Shown: positions 44,693 through 52,712 of the stretch, piece after piece
How positions within the stretch are numbered: position 1 is the stretch's first letter
How the letters are laid out: each line of letters begins with the position of its first letter
Source of the DNA: Sva-07 sp963743825
GTDB lineage: Bacteria; Actinomycetota; Acidimicrobiia; Acidimicrobiales; Ilumatobacteraceae
Assembly (NCBI GenBank): GCA_963743825.1
Contig: CAVURC010000010.1
Span: forward strand, 124,001 to 188,000
Length of the DNA stretch: 64,000 bases
Direction: 5' to 3'
Notes under the pieces: model-generated
Seen by the model: only the letters and a program-made list of their open reading frames with translations
Databases searched by the model: none
Told to the model about the DNA's origin: nothing
Translations under genes and position numbers: made by a program

Positions 44693-46132
44693 GCGAGGGC
44701 GGCCGGCTTCGTCGCCTGGTCAACCGTTCCCGGCCCGACGCGCTCGGGCTCCGACGACGAATCCTGCTGATCTTCACGCTCGGCTCGCTCCTGTTGTCGG
44801 TGTTTCTCGCCACCACCACCTACGGGCTCACCCGATCGAGCCTCGTCGACGAACGGGTCGACGCGGCGATCTCGACCTCTCAGCGCAACGCCCAAGGCGT
44901 GGAACGCGACCTTCGCTCCATCCCGGTGAACGCCGATGCGGCGACGACATCGCTGGAGCGAATCGGCGTACAGGACTACCTCATCTGGTACGGCGGACGG
45001 TGGACGGGTGGGGCCGCCACGTTCCAGAACCCGGACATCCCGCCACCGCTGGCCACCCGGGTCATCGACGAGGCGACGTCGGCGAGTCAGATCATCGAGG
45101 TCGGCGACGAACTCAACGTGGTCGTCGGCTGGGACATCCCGCGGATCGGTTCGTACTTCGAGGCGTTCAGCCTGGATGAAGCGAATTCGACGCTGTCGAG
45201 CGTCAGGTTGTCGCTCCTGCTCGCCGCAGCGATCACCACCGGCCTCGGCTTCCTGCTCGGAATCTTCGCCGCGCGACGCGCCGTCCGCCCTGTCGCCACG
45301 GCCGCGCAGGCTGCTTCCGCCATTGCCGGTGGACGCTTCGACACGCGCCTCGAATCGACCGACGACCCTGATCTGCCGCGTCCTCACCGAGTCGTTCAAC
45401 GACATGGCCGAAGCCCTCCAGCAGCGAGTGGAACGCGATGCGAGGTTCGCGTCCGACGTGAGCCACGAACTGCGCTCGCCGTTGATGACGCTGTCGGCGT
45501 CGGTCGAGGTGATGGAAGCGCGCCGCGACGAACTCCCCGAACGTGCCCAGGCTGCGCTCGACCTGTTGGCGAGCGACGTGGTGCGATTCCAGGGGCTCGT
45601 CGAAGACCTCCTCGAGATCTCCCGGTTCGATGCGGGCGCCATCCGGCTCCACATGGAGGAACTCCTGGCCGCCGAGTTCGTTCGACAGGCTGTCGCGGTG
45701 AGTTCGCTTCCGGAGACGCCGATCACCGTGGCCCCACGCGCCGAAGTCGCCCTGATCCGTGGAGACCGACGACGTCTGGCCCGAGTGATCGCCAACCTCA
45801 TCGACAACGCCCGCGCATACGGGGGCGGCGAACCCGAGGTGTCGATCACCGTCGTGAACCCCGACGACGAACCGGTGTCGCACATCCTGATCGCCGTCGA
45901 GGACCACGGGCCGGGTGTGCCCGAGGAGGAACGCGAGCTCGTGTTCGAGCGGTTTGCTCGCGGCGGAGGCGCCGGGCGACGAACCGGCAGTGAGGGTGCC
46001 GGACTCGGATTGTCGCTCGTCGACGAACATGTCCGGATGCACGGCGGGCGAGTCTGGGTGGAGGATCGTCTCGACGGTGAGTCCGGCGCACGCTTCGTGA
46101 TCGAGTTGATGGCATCGGAGCTGGACGAGTGA
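44689..46132 (+). CDS. mtrB: Sensor histidine kinase, MtrB-like, one frameshift at about 45377
   Basis: Two frames join by removing one C near 45377, giving about 480 residues. The first part has a membrane helix (ILLIFTLGSLLLSVFLATTTYG), an extracytoplasmic domain of about 130 residues, a second helix (LLLAAAITTGLGFLLGIFAA) and the HAMP start (RRAVRPVATAAQAASAIAGG). The second part completes HAMP (LTESFNDMAEALQQRVE) and holds the H-box FASDVSHELRSPLMTLSAS, the N-box IANLIDNARAYGGG, and the G boxes EDHGPGVPEEE and GSEGAGLGLSLVDEH. It phosphorylates the upstream regulator. The start is GTG 44689. Confidence 0.88.
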
Positions 46133-46743
46133 TGCACGCACGTCGACTCATGGCCGTTTCGGTGTTGGTCGCCACGTTGGGCTCCGCCTGTTCCATCCAG
46201 CCGGAGGCCGCACCGAACGATCTCCCGGCCGAGCGCAGCAACGTGTTCGGCGACCCCGCGACGGGCGACGTAGCGGCAGGAACGAACCGCGTGTACCTGC
46301 TCGTCCCGGCCGACACCGACCAACCCGAACGCCTGCGATCGGTGCTCCGTGACGTGCCCACGGAACCCGCAGCCGTGCTCGAATCGCTCTTCGCCGGACC
46401 CAACACCGAAGAACGCGACGAGGGTCTCGACACCGCGATCCCCGCCGACGTCGAGTTGCAGTCGACGCCGCGCACCATCGGTCAGGTGTTGACCATCGAC
46501 GTCAACGACGTCTTCGATGCGCTCAACACCGAGAGCCTGCAGATCGCCGTCGCCCAGATCGTGAACACCGCCACCACCATCGAGGGCGTTACATCCGTTC
46601 AGTTGCGCATCGCCGGAGAACCCCGCGTGTGGCCGCTCGGCAGCGGCGAGTTGACCGATCGGCCCCTCACGGCATACGACTACCCGGGCCTCGTCGAATC
46701 GAGCCAGCCGGCATTCCCTGGCATCCCCTCGCCGCAGGCATGA
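46129..46743 (+). CDS. GerMN-domain lipoprotein, LpqB-like but short
   Basis: The 204-residue product has a signal peptide ending in the lipobox LGSAC (Cys21), so it should be processed by LspA and anchored outside. After a short linker comes a GerMN domain: VYLLVPADTDQPERLR, EPAAVLESLFAGPN, LTIDVNDVFDALNTESLQIAVAQIVNTATTIEGV (residues about 120-155, split here for description). Position behind mtrA-mtrB suggests LpqB, which modulates MtrB. But LpqB is usually about 550-600 residues with a C-terminal beta-propeller, absent here. The GTG at 46129 is coupled to the kinase stop; ATG 46132 is an alternative. Confidence 0.8.
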   Translation: MMHARRLMAVSVLVATLGSACSIQPEAAPNDLPAERSNVFGDPATGDVAAGTNRVYLLVPADTDQPERLRSVLRDVPTEPAAVLESLFAGPNTEERDEGLDTAIPADVELQSTPRTIGQVLTIDVNDVFDALNTESLQIAVAQIVNTATTIEGVTSVQLRIAGEPRVWPLGSGELTDRPLTAYDYPGLVESSQPAFPGIPSPQA

Positions 46744-46799
46744 CCGCCGCAGCACTGCGGTTGGAACGCCTGCGCCCGGCTGCGATGCTCTGACCCACG

Positions 46800-47153
46800 A
46801 TGGGATGGGACAACAGCCGACCAGTGCCGTGGAAGCGGTTGATCCGCGAGTGGTTGATCTATGCCGTGATCATGTCGGCCGTCTTCATGATCTTCTTCCG
46901 CGGCGACAACGTGGTCGGCGCGATCGCCGGCGTGCTGATCTCGGGCCCGCTGTACCTCGGCTTCGGAGCGGTGATGGCCAAGTTCGGCTATCAACGCCAG
47001 CGGCTCAAGGACGTGCGGGCTGCGAGCAGCGCAGCTCCCGACTCGACCGACTCGGCCACTGCGTCGGCGCAGGCCTCGTCTCGCTCGAAGCCGGCACCGA
47101 CCAGCCGGACCGCCGGCGGCGGGAGCCGACCCACGTCCAAGCGCAAGCGGTGA
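46800..47153 (+). CDS. Small membrane protein with basic C-terminal tail
   Basis: A 117-residue protein with two membrane helices (LIYAVIMSAVFMIFF and VGAIAGVLISGPLYLGFGAVMA) and a 55-residue hydrophilic tail rich in Ser, Ala, Thr and Lys, ending SKRKR. I do not recognise the family, though similar two-helix proteins with charged tails are common in Actinobacteria. It stands alone between the two-component operon and glpK on the same strand. Confidence 0.65.
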   Translation: MGWDNSRPVPWKRLIREWLIYAVIMSAVFMIFFRGDNVVGAIAGVLISGPLYLGFGAVMAKFGYQRQRLKDVRAASSAAPDSTDSATASAQASSRSKPAPTSRTAGGGSRPTSKRKR

Positions 47154-47189
47154 CTGCGCCCGCTGTGACCACGCCCGCTGTGACTCTGC
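47150..47189. repeat. Short 15-bp tandem repeat
   Basis: gtgactgcgcccgct (47150-47164) is followed by gtgaccacgcccgct (47165-47179) and a partial third copy beginning gtgactctgcg. It starts in the last codons of the small membrane protein and occupies the start of the gap before glpK. Confidence 0.6.
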
Positions 47190-47200
47190 GAGCGTGCAAC

Positions 47201-47213
47201 GGTCACGTTGACC
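47201..47213. promoter_or_regulatory. Palindrome GGTCAcgtTGACC upstream of glpK: candidate operator
   Basis: The arms GGTCA and TGACC form a perfect 5-3-5 palindrome. It lies 25-37 bp before the predicted glpK start site, over the -35 region, where a regulator would control glpK. Confidence 0.4.
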
Positions 47214-47223
47214 TGACGTGCAC

Positions 47224-47229
47224 TACATT
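47224..47229 (+). promoter_or_regulatory. TACATT -10 box for glpK (leaderless start)
   Basis: TACATT is 8 nt before GTG 47238, within the range seen for other leaderless candidates in this window. TTGACC upstream overlaps the palindrome but is too close to be a normal -35. Confidence 0.4.
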
Positions 47230-47237
47230 CCTCGGCC

Positions 47238-48722
47238 GTGACAGCCACATGCGTGATCGCGATCGATGCCGGCACGACCGGTGTCCGCAGCCGAGCGGTC
47301 TTCACCGACGGGCGACCGGCATCGGGTTCCTATCGGGAATTCACGCAGCACTTTCCGCAGCCGGGATGGGTCGAGCACGATGCCGACGAGATCTGGGCTG
47401 CGGCCCGCGACACCTTGAACCATGTGGTTGCCGACGTCGGCATCGACACCGTGGCGGCGATCGGGATCACCAACCAGCGCGAAACCGTCCTCGCCTGGAA
47501 CCGATCGACCGGTGTGCCCTACGGCAACGCGATCGTCTGGCAGGACCGTCGCACCGCGCAGCGCTGCGACGAACTCGTGGCAGCTGGGCACCTCGGTCTC
47601 GTACGGGAACGGACCGGGCTGGTCCTCGACCCGTACTTCTCGGGAACGAAGGTCGAATGGCTGTTGTCCAACCGTGACATCCCGATCGACGACGATCTGG
47701 CGATCGGCACCATCGACGCCTGGTTGATCTGGAAGCTGACCGGCGGTGAGGTGTTCGCCACCGATGTCAGCAACGCCAGCCGCACGATGTTGTGCGACAT
47801 CCGGACTCGAACCTGGGATCCCGAGCTGTGTGCGCTCCTGAACGTTCCGATCGGTGCGTTGCCGACCATCGTGGCCTCGAGCGGTCGCATCGGCGTCACC
47901 TCGGCGTCCGCCGGCATCCCGGCGGGCATCGCCGTGAGCGGGGTCGCGGGCGATCAGCAGGCGGCGCTGTTCGGCCAGGCGTGCGTCGTGCCGGGGATGG
48001 CGAAGAACACCTACGGCACCGGCTCGTTCGTCCTGCTCAACGTGGGCGAAACCTGTCCGCCGCCCACCGAGGGGACGCTCACCACCATCGCCTGGACGCT
48101 GGCCGATGGCACCACCCACTACGCCCTCGAAGGATCGATCTTCGCCACCGGCGCAGCGATTCAGTGGCTCCGCGACGGCCTCGACATCATCGACGAGGCG
48201 TCGCAGGCCGGCCCGCTCGCGTCGTCGGTGGCCGACACCGGAGGCGTCTACGTCGTTCCCGCGTTCGCCGGGTTGGGTTCGCCGTGGTGGGATCCGTACG
48301 CCCGGGGCACGATCGTGGGAATCACGAGAGGAACCGGACGCGCCGAGATCACCAGAGCGGTCATCGAGTCGATGGCGTATCAGACCCGCGACGTGATCGA
48401 TGCGATGACGGCGGCGAGCGGCACCCCGATCGTCGATCTGCGCATCGATGGTGGCGCGTCAGTGATGGATCTGCTGTGCCAATTCCAGGCCGATCAGTTG
48501 GGCGTCACCGTTCAGCGCCCCGCCGATCAGGAGACGACGGCACTCGGTGCCGCGTTCCTGGCCGGGCTCGCCGAGGGCGTGTGGGCCGATCTCGACGAGG
48601 TCGGTGCCCAGTGGGCGCTGGAGGCCGAATTCACGCCGGCCGCCGACCGCACGGTCGCCGACGCACTCCACGCCCAGTGGCTGCGCGCCGTCGAGCGCTC
48701 CCGCAACTGGGCCATCCACTGA
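47238..48722 (+). CDS. glpK: Glycerol kinase
   Basis: GlpK phosphorylates glycerol to glycerol-3-phosphate. The 494-residue FGGY protein has the N-terminal phosphate loop AIDAGTTGVRSRAV, IGITNQRETVLAW and IVWQDRRTAQRC in the glycerol site, GVAGDQQAALFGQ, KNTYGTGSFVLLN and the C-terminal signature RIDGGASVMDLLCQFQAD. No glpF or glpD is adjacent, so it is probably regulated alone. An operator-like palindrome lies just upstream. A hairpin follows its stop. Confidence 0.95.
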   Translation: MTATCVIAIDAGTTGVRSRAVFTDGRPASGSYREFTQHFPQPGWVEHDADEIWAAARDTLNHVVADVGIDTVAAIGITNQRETVLAWNRSTGVPYGNAIVWQDRRTAQRCDELVAAGHLGLVRERTGLVLDPYFSGTKVEWLLSNRDIPIDDDLAIGTIDAWLIWKLTGGEVFATDVSNASRTMLCDIRTRTWDPELCALLNVPIGALPTIVASSGRIGVTSASAGIPAGIAVSGVAGDQQAALFGQACVVPGMAKNTYGTGSFVLLNVGETCPPPTEGTLTTIAWTLADGTTHYALEGSIFATGAAIQWLRDGLDIIDEASQAGPLASSVADTGGVYVVPAFAGLGSPWWDPYARGTIVGITRGTGRAEITRAVIESMAYQTRDVIDAMTAASGTPIVDLRIDGGASVMDLLCQFQADQLGVTVQRPADQETTALGAAFLAGLAEGVWADLDEVGAQWALEAEFTPAADRTVADALHAQWLRAVERSRNWAIH

Positions 48723-48754
48723 CCCCAACCGAACCCCCCAACCCCCACCCCCAA

Positions 48755-48810
48755 CCCGAAAAATGCGCCGGATCGTGCACTCCGTGCACGAATCAGCGCA
48801 CATTTCGGGG
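48755..48810. terminator. Long double hairpin between convergent glpK and ACT genes
   Basis: An outer pairing of cccgaaaaatgcgc with gcgcacatttcggg encloses a perfect inner hairpin tcgtgcac-tcc-gtgcacga. It is preceded by a C-rich stretch (48723-48754). The position between convergent genes suggests a bidirectional terminator. Confidence 0.6.
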
Positions 48811-48812
48811 GA

Positions 48813-49433
48813 TCAGGAGGCGATCAGGGCGTCGGCGAGGCGGACGAGCAGCGAGAATCGCACCCGCTCACGTTCGTGGATCGGATTCCCCGATCGGCCG
48901 GCAGCAACCGTGAGCCCCGAGGTGGTCATACCGGCCCAGAGCAGATCACTCGGCGCCGAATCGTCGAGACCGTCGAGGTGCTCGCTTCCTGCGAGGAACG
49001 CCGACAGCCAACCCAGATCGGGAGCATCGCCGAGCTGCGCGATCAGGTTGTCCGATCGCAGCACGACGACCCAGTCGGTCTCGGAGAACCGCTGGATGCC
49101 GCTGATCATCACGTCGAGTCGTTCGGCCGGTGAGCACTCGGCGATGGCCGCCCCCAGGGCGAGCGCCGACAGGCTCGCGTCGGTGCGATCCGGGTCGACG
49201 ATCCGGATGCTCTCGACCGACACGCCGTCGACGGCATCGACCTCGGCGGTCAACAGCGGGATCAGGTCGTCGTCGGGCAGCGACACGGTCAGTTCGTCGA
49301 TCGCGCGTCCGCCGCCCTGTTCGAGGATCTCGATGGCGAGCACGTCGCCACGAACGGCACCGATGCGGCTGGCCACCTGGCCCAGCGCTCCCGGACGATC
49401 AGGCATCCACACCCTGATGACGATGGTGATCAC
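48813..49433 (-). CDS. ACT-domain protein
   Basis: The 206-residue product starts at GTG 49433. The first 75 residues are an ACT domain: VITIVIRVWMPDRPGALGQVASRIG, where DRPGALG is the ligand-binding turn, then GDVLAIEILEQGGGRAIDEL. A less clear second half (residues 85-200) has IAQLGDAPDLGWLSAFLAGS and may be a degenerate sensor or GAF-like region. ACT domains bind amino acids and regulate enzymes, but no catalytic domain is attached here. TACCGT stands 7 nt before the GTG, suggesting a leaderless transcript. The role is unknown. Confidence 0.75.
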   Translation of the reverse strand: MITIVIRVWMPDRPGALGQVASRIGAVRGDVLAIEILEQGGGRAIDELTVSLPDDDLIPLLTAEVDAVDGVSVESIRIVDPDRTDASLSALALGAAIAECSPAERLDVMISGIQRFSETDWVVVLRSDNLIAQLGDAPDLGWLSAFLAGSEHLDGLDDSAPSDLLWAGMTTSGLTVAAGRSGNPIHERERVRFSLLVRLADALIAS

Positions 49434-49440
49434 GGGCGGC

Positions 49441-49446
49441 ACGGTA
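49441..49446 (-). promoter_or_regulatory. TACCGT -10 box for the ACT gene (leaderless start)
   Basis: On the minus strand TACCGT is followed by 7 nt and GTG 49433, which supports both that start and an own transcript after the hairpin at 49489-49524. Confidence 0.45.
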
Positions 49447-49488
49447 CCGGAGCACCGATCACCGACCGGTGACCACACCATGACCATC

Positions 49489-49524
49489 GTGTTACATCCG
49501 GGGTCTGACCCCAGCGTGTAACAC
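49489..49524. terminator. Palindrome GTGTTACA...GGGGTC-TGA-CCCC...TGTAACAC after the aminotransferase gene
   Basis: The arms GTGTTACA/TGTAACAC and GGGGTC/GACCCC (with TCC and AGCG mismatches between them) form a hairpin 12 nt after the aminotransferase stop on the minus strand. It could be a terminator or an extragenic palindromic repeat. Confidence 0.55.
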
Positions 49525-49536
49525 CTGATGCAAGAG

Positions 49537-50742
49537 TCAGCCGAGTTTGGGGAGGCCGCGCTTGAGGTTGCGGATGGCCTGCTGGATGCGCTTCTCGTTC
49601 TCGATCAGCGCGAAGCGGACGAATCCTTCGCCGCCGGGCCCGAAGCCGACGCCCGGTGACAGCGCAACGTCGGCGTCGCGAACGATCAGTGAGCAGAACT
49701 CGACGGAATCCATCTCCGCGTACGGCTCAGGGATCGGCGCCCAGACGAACATCGAGCCGCCCGGCTTGGGGATGTCCCATCCGATGCGGCCGAGCCCCTC
49801 GATCAGCGTGTCGCAGCGCGACTCGTAGATGGCACAGACCTCCTTGGGGAAGTCCGGCGCCTCGTTGAGGGTCACCGTGGCCGCGATCTGGACGGGTTGG
49901 AACATGCCGTAGTCGAGGTAGCTCTTGAGCTTCACGAGGGCCTGCACCACCTCGGCATTGCCGACGAGGAAGGCGCTGCGCCAACCGGCCATCGAGAAGC
50001 TCTTCGTCATCGAGTACAGCTCGACGGCACACTCCTTGGCGCCTTCGGCCTGCAGGATGCTCGGGGGCTGATAGCCGTCGAATCCGACGTCGGCGTAGGC
50101 GAAGTCGTGCACGACGATCATCTCGTGCTCACGGCAGAAGTCGACGACACGCTGCATGAACGGAAGATCGACGGTGGCACCGGTGGGGTTGTGCGGGAAC
50201 GAGATCACGAGGACGCGGGGCTTGGGCCAGCCGACGTCCCAGGCGGTCTGCAGGCTGTTCATGAAGTCGTCGGCGAAGTGCTCGCGCTGGGTTGGGTCGG
50301 CGAGGAACTTCATCGGCACCTGGCGGAGGTCGGCACCGGCGAACAGCGGACCGTAGATGTGGATCGGGTAGCTCGGGCTGGGCACGATGGCGGCGTCGCC
50401 ACGGTCGAGCAGCACCCACATCAGGTGGCTGAAGCCTTCCTTCGAACCGATCGTGTTGGTGATCTCCAACTCGGTGTCGAGGTCGACGTCCCACTTGTTC
50501 TTGTAGTAGCCGGCGATCGCCTCGCGAAGCTTGGGCAGGCCACGGCTGAGGGAGTAGCGGTGGTTCTTGGGGTTCTGGGCGGCCTCGGCGAGCTTGTCGA
50601 CGGCGATCTGCGGCGACGGGATGTCGGGGTTGCCGAATCCGAGGTCGACGACGTCGGCACCGGCACGGCGTGCCTCGATCTTCAGGCCGTTGATGATCGA
50701 AAAGACGTACGGGGGCAGATTCTCAATGCGCCGGAACTCCAT
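49537..50742 (-). CDS. alaC: Class I aminotransferase, AlaC-like (glutamate-pyruvate type)
   Basis: A PLP-dependent transaminase that interconverts alanine/pyruvate or aspartate/oxaloacetate with glutamate/2-oxoglutarate. The 401-residue protein starts at ATG 50742 (MEFRRIENLPPYVFSIINGL), matching AlaC-type enzymes. The PLP Lys lies in LYSMTKSFSMAGWRSAF, and SFPHNPTGATVDL, HDFAYADVGFDGYQPP and GGSMFVWAPIP complete the fold. TACCCT lies 7 nt before the ATG (leaderless). It is divergent from ppa with a 42-bp gap. Alanine, aspartate or DAP-pathway transamination are all possible; alanine is most likely from overall similarity. Confidence 0.85.
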   Translation of the reverse strand: MEFRRIENLPPYVFSIINGLKIEARRAGADVVDLGFGNPDIPSPQIAVDKLAEAAQNPKNHRYSLSRGLPKLREAIAGYYKNKWDVDLDTELEITNTIGSKEGFSHLMWVLLDRGDAAIVPSPSYPIHIYGPLFAGADLRQVPMKFLADPTQREHFADDFMNSLQTAWDVGWPKPRVLVISFPHNPTGATVDLPFMQRVVDFCREHEMIVVHDFAYADVGFDGYQPPSILQAEGAKECAVELYSMTKSFSMAGWRSAFLVGNAEVVQALVKLKSYLDYGMFQPVQIAATVTLNEAPDFPKEVCAIYESRCDTLIEGLGRIGWDIPKPGGSMFVWAPIPEPYAEMDSVEFCSLIVRDADVALSPGVGFGPGGEGFVRFALIENEKRIQQAIRNLKRGLPKLG

Positions 50743-50749
50743 TGCTCCG

Positions 50750-50755
50750 AGGGTA
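50750..50755 (-). promoter_or_regulatory. TACCCT -10 box for the aminotransferase gene (leaderless start)
   Basis: On the minus strand TACCCT is followed by 7 nt (cggagca) and ATG 50742. It is the only ATG-start example among the clear cases. Confidence 0.5.
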
Positions 50756-50784
50756 TCTGGCCGACGTGTGCGATGCTGGAAGCA

Positions 50785-51288
50785 ATGCCGAAGCCACCAG
50801 CCCCCGATTGCATCCACGTCGTCATCGAGATCCCCCGCGGGAGCCGCAACAAGTACGAGATCGACCACGAGGACGGCAAGGTCTACCTCGACCGTCGCCT
50901 CTTCACGGCCACCACGTACCCCGCCGACTACGGGTTCGTTCCCAACACCCTCGCGGGCGACGGCGACCCGCTCGACGCGCTCGTCCTGCTCGAAGACCCG
51001 GTGTATCCGGGTGTCATCGTCGAGTGCCGCCCCGTCGGCGTGCTGTACATGCGCGACGAGGCCGGCGAGGACGCCAAGCTCATCTGCGTGCCGCCCAAGG
51101 AGCCACGGTTCGCCAACGTGAACGACATCTCCGAGTTGACGCCGCAACTGGTCGAGGAGATCCAGCACTTCTTCAACGTCTACAAGGCCCTCGAGCCGGA
51201 GAAGCACTCGTCGTCGGCCGGCATGGGCGGCAGGGCCGAGGCGTGGGCCGAGATCGAATCGTCACGCGCCAACTACGTGCCGCACTGA
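50785..51288 (+). CDS. ppa: Inorganic pyrophosphatase (family I)
   Basis: Ppa hydrolyses pyrophosphate to drive biosynthesis. I start it at ATG 50785 because GATGCT lies 7 nt before it, in the -10 position seen elsewhere; ATG 50773 is the alternative. The 167-residue protein has the family I motifs: VVIEIPRGSRNKYEIDHEDG, TYPADYGFVPNTLAGDGDPLDAL (metal-binding Asp triad) and EDAKLICVPPKEPRF. Length is normal. It is convergent with the ROK kinase gene at 51328. Confidence 0.95.
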   Translation: MPKPPAPDCIHVVIEIPRGSRNKYEIDHEDGKVYLDRRLFTATTYPADYGFVPNTLAGDGDPLDALVLLEDPVYPGVIVECRPVGVLYMRDEAGEDAKLICVPPKEPRFANVNDISELTPQLVEEIQHFFNVYKALEPEKHSSSAGMGGRAEAWAEIESSRANYVPH

Positions 51289-51327
51289 CCGCGCCTCGCT
51301 GCCTGAACGCCTCAGTTCCTCGACCTG

Positions 51328-52281
51328 TCACCGGATTGTCGGCAACAGCGCCGCGCCGACCGCTCCGGCCAGCGGGCCGAAGTGCGCGAACGCCACCCTC
51401 GGGAGCGGTCGCAGATGCGGCTGGTAGAGCAGCTCGCTGTACCACTTGACGATCGGTTCGAGGTAGAGGTCGGCACCTGCGGCGAGTCCACCGCCGAGCA
51501 CGAACATCTCCGGATCGAACGCGTTCGTGAGATTCGACAAGCCGAGCGCGACCCACCGGGCGAACTCGTCGATCACCGCCAGCGCCTCGGGGTCACCATC
51601 GCGCGCTGCGGCCTGGACGTGCTCGCCGCGAACCGCCTGCGCGTCGCCACCGGCGTGCTGCACGACCCGACTCAACCGGCGGCCGGTCGCCGCCTCGCGT
51701 GCCAGCATCGCCAGGCCCGACCCCGATGCGTAGCGTTCCCAGCAACCGCGCCGCCCGCACGGGCAGCGCGGCCCGTCGGGGTCGACGACCATGTGGCCGA
51801 ACTCGCCGGCGAACCCGTTCATCCCGCGCTGCACCGCACCGTTGGCGACGAGACCGCCTCCGATGCCCGTTCCCAACGTGACGAGGATCATGTTGTCGGT
51901 GCCGCGTGCGGAGCCGAGCTGCCATTCGGCCACCGTGGCGCACGTCGCATCGTTGTCGACGAACACCGCCGACCCCCGTCGGTCACCGAGCTGGTGGGCG
52001 ACATCGAAGTCGGCCACGCCATCGAGGTTCGGCGCCGCGCGCAGCACACCGTCACGAGTCACCAGGCCGGGAACGCCGACCCCGAAGCTGCCACACTCCC
52101 CCAGTTCGTCGGCCAGCTCCACCAGCGTGTCGACCAGTGCCCCGAGGCTGCCATCACCCCGTGGCGTCGGCCGCTGGGCGGTCGCCACGACGTTGCCGCT
52201 CAGGTCGAGTGCAACACCCTGCGCCTTGGTTCCGCCGACATCGATGCCGACACGCCGGTCCGGTCCGGCGGTCCGGCTCAC
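51328..52281 (-). CDS. ROK-family sugar kinase, glucokinase-like
   Basis: A complete ROK kinase of 317 residues, in contrast to the degenerate copy at 34.3 kb. It has the ATP motif GIDVGGTKAQGVAL, FVDNDATCATVAEW with the catalytic Asp, VTLGTGIGGGLVANG, GEFGHMVVDPDGPRCPCGRRGCWERYAS with the ExGH motif and CPCGRRGC zinc site, and VLGGGLAAG. ATP- or polyphosphate-dependent glucokinase is the likely role; specificity is not read from sequence. The GTG/ATG at 52281 overlaps the SRPBCC gene stop at 52278, so it is coupled to that operon. Confidence 0.9.
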   Translation of the reverse strand: MSRTAGPDRRVGIDVGGTKAQGVALDLSGNVVATAQRPTPRGDGSLGALVDTLVELADELGECGSFGVGVPGLVTRDGVLRAAPNLDGVADFDVAHQLGDRRGSAVFVDNDATCATVAEWQLGSARGTDNMILVTLGTGIGGGLVANGAVQRGMNGFAGEFGHMVVDPDGPRCPCGRRGCWERYASGSGLAMLAREAATGRRLSRVVQHAGGDAQAVRGEHVQAAARDGDPEALAVIDEFARWVALGLSNLTNAFDPEMFVLGGGLAAGADLYLEPIVKWYSELLYQPHLRPLPRVAFAHFGPLAGAVGAALLPTIR

Positions 52282-52712
52282 GCCTCGGCGCGAACTTTCA
52301 GCTCACGCACCGTGTTGAGGATGCGCACCTCGGCGCGTCGCTTCACGAAGCCGGGCAGCGGGATGGCGAGGTCGATCTGCAGGTCGTAGCGCACCGTGGT
52401 GCGATCGCCGCCGTCGGGGTCGAACCGCCAGACGCCGTCGATCGATCGCTGGATGTCGCCGGTGAGCATCGTCCAGCCCATCGCGAACGGTGCGTTCGTG
52501 TAGTCGTACTTCAGCGTGTAGTGCGTGCTGCGGCCGAGCGCCGACGCTCGGAACTCGACCTCGAGCGGACGGCCGAGATCGTCGGTGGCACGGATGTTGA
52601 CGTCCTTGATGTCGTGCGCCCACATCGGGTAGCTCTCGAGGTCGAGCGCGATCTGCCACACACGCTCGTGAGGGGCGTCGATGGTGATGATCTCGGTCGC
52701 GGTCTCAGCCAT
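52278..52712 (-). CDS. SRPBCC-family (START-like, polyketide cyclase type) protein
   Basis: The 144-residue product starts at ATG 52712 (MAETATEIITIDAPHERVWQIALDLESYP). This opening, a beta strand followed by APxxVW and a helix with D-x-E-x-Y-P, is the hallmark of the polyketide cyclase/dehydrase and lipid-transport superfamily. Further strands read YTLKYDYTNAPFAMGWTMLTGD and TTVRYDLQIDLAIPLPGFV. These proteins bind hydrophobic ligands. The start overlaps the end of the preceding membrane-protein gene by 8 nt, and the end overlaps the ROK kinase start. Confidence 0.82.
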   Translation of the reverse strand: MAETATEIITIDAPHERVWQIALDLESYPMWAHDIKDVNIRATDDLGRPLEVEFRASALGRSTHYTLKYDYTNAPFAMGWTMLTGDIQRSIDGVWRFDPDGGDRTTVRYDLQIDLAIPLPGFVKRRAEVRILNTVRELKVRAEA

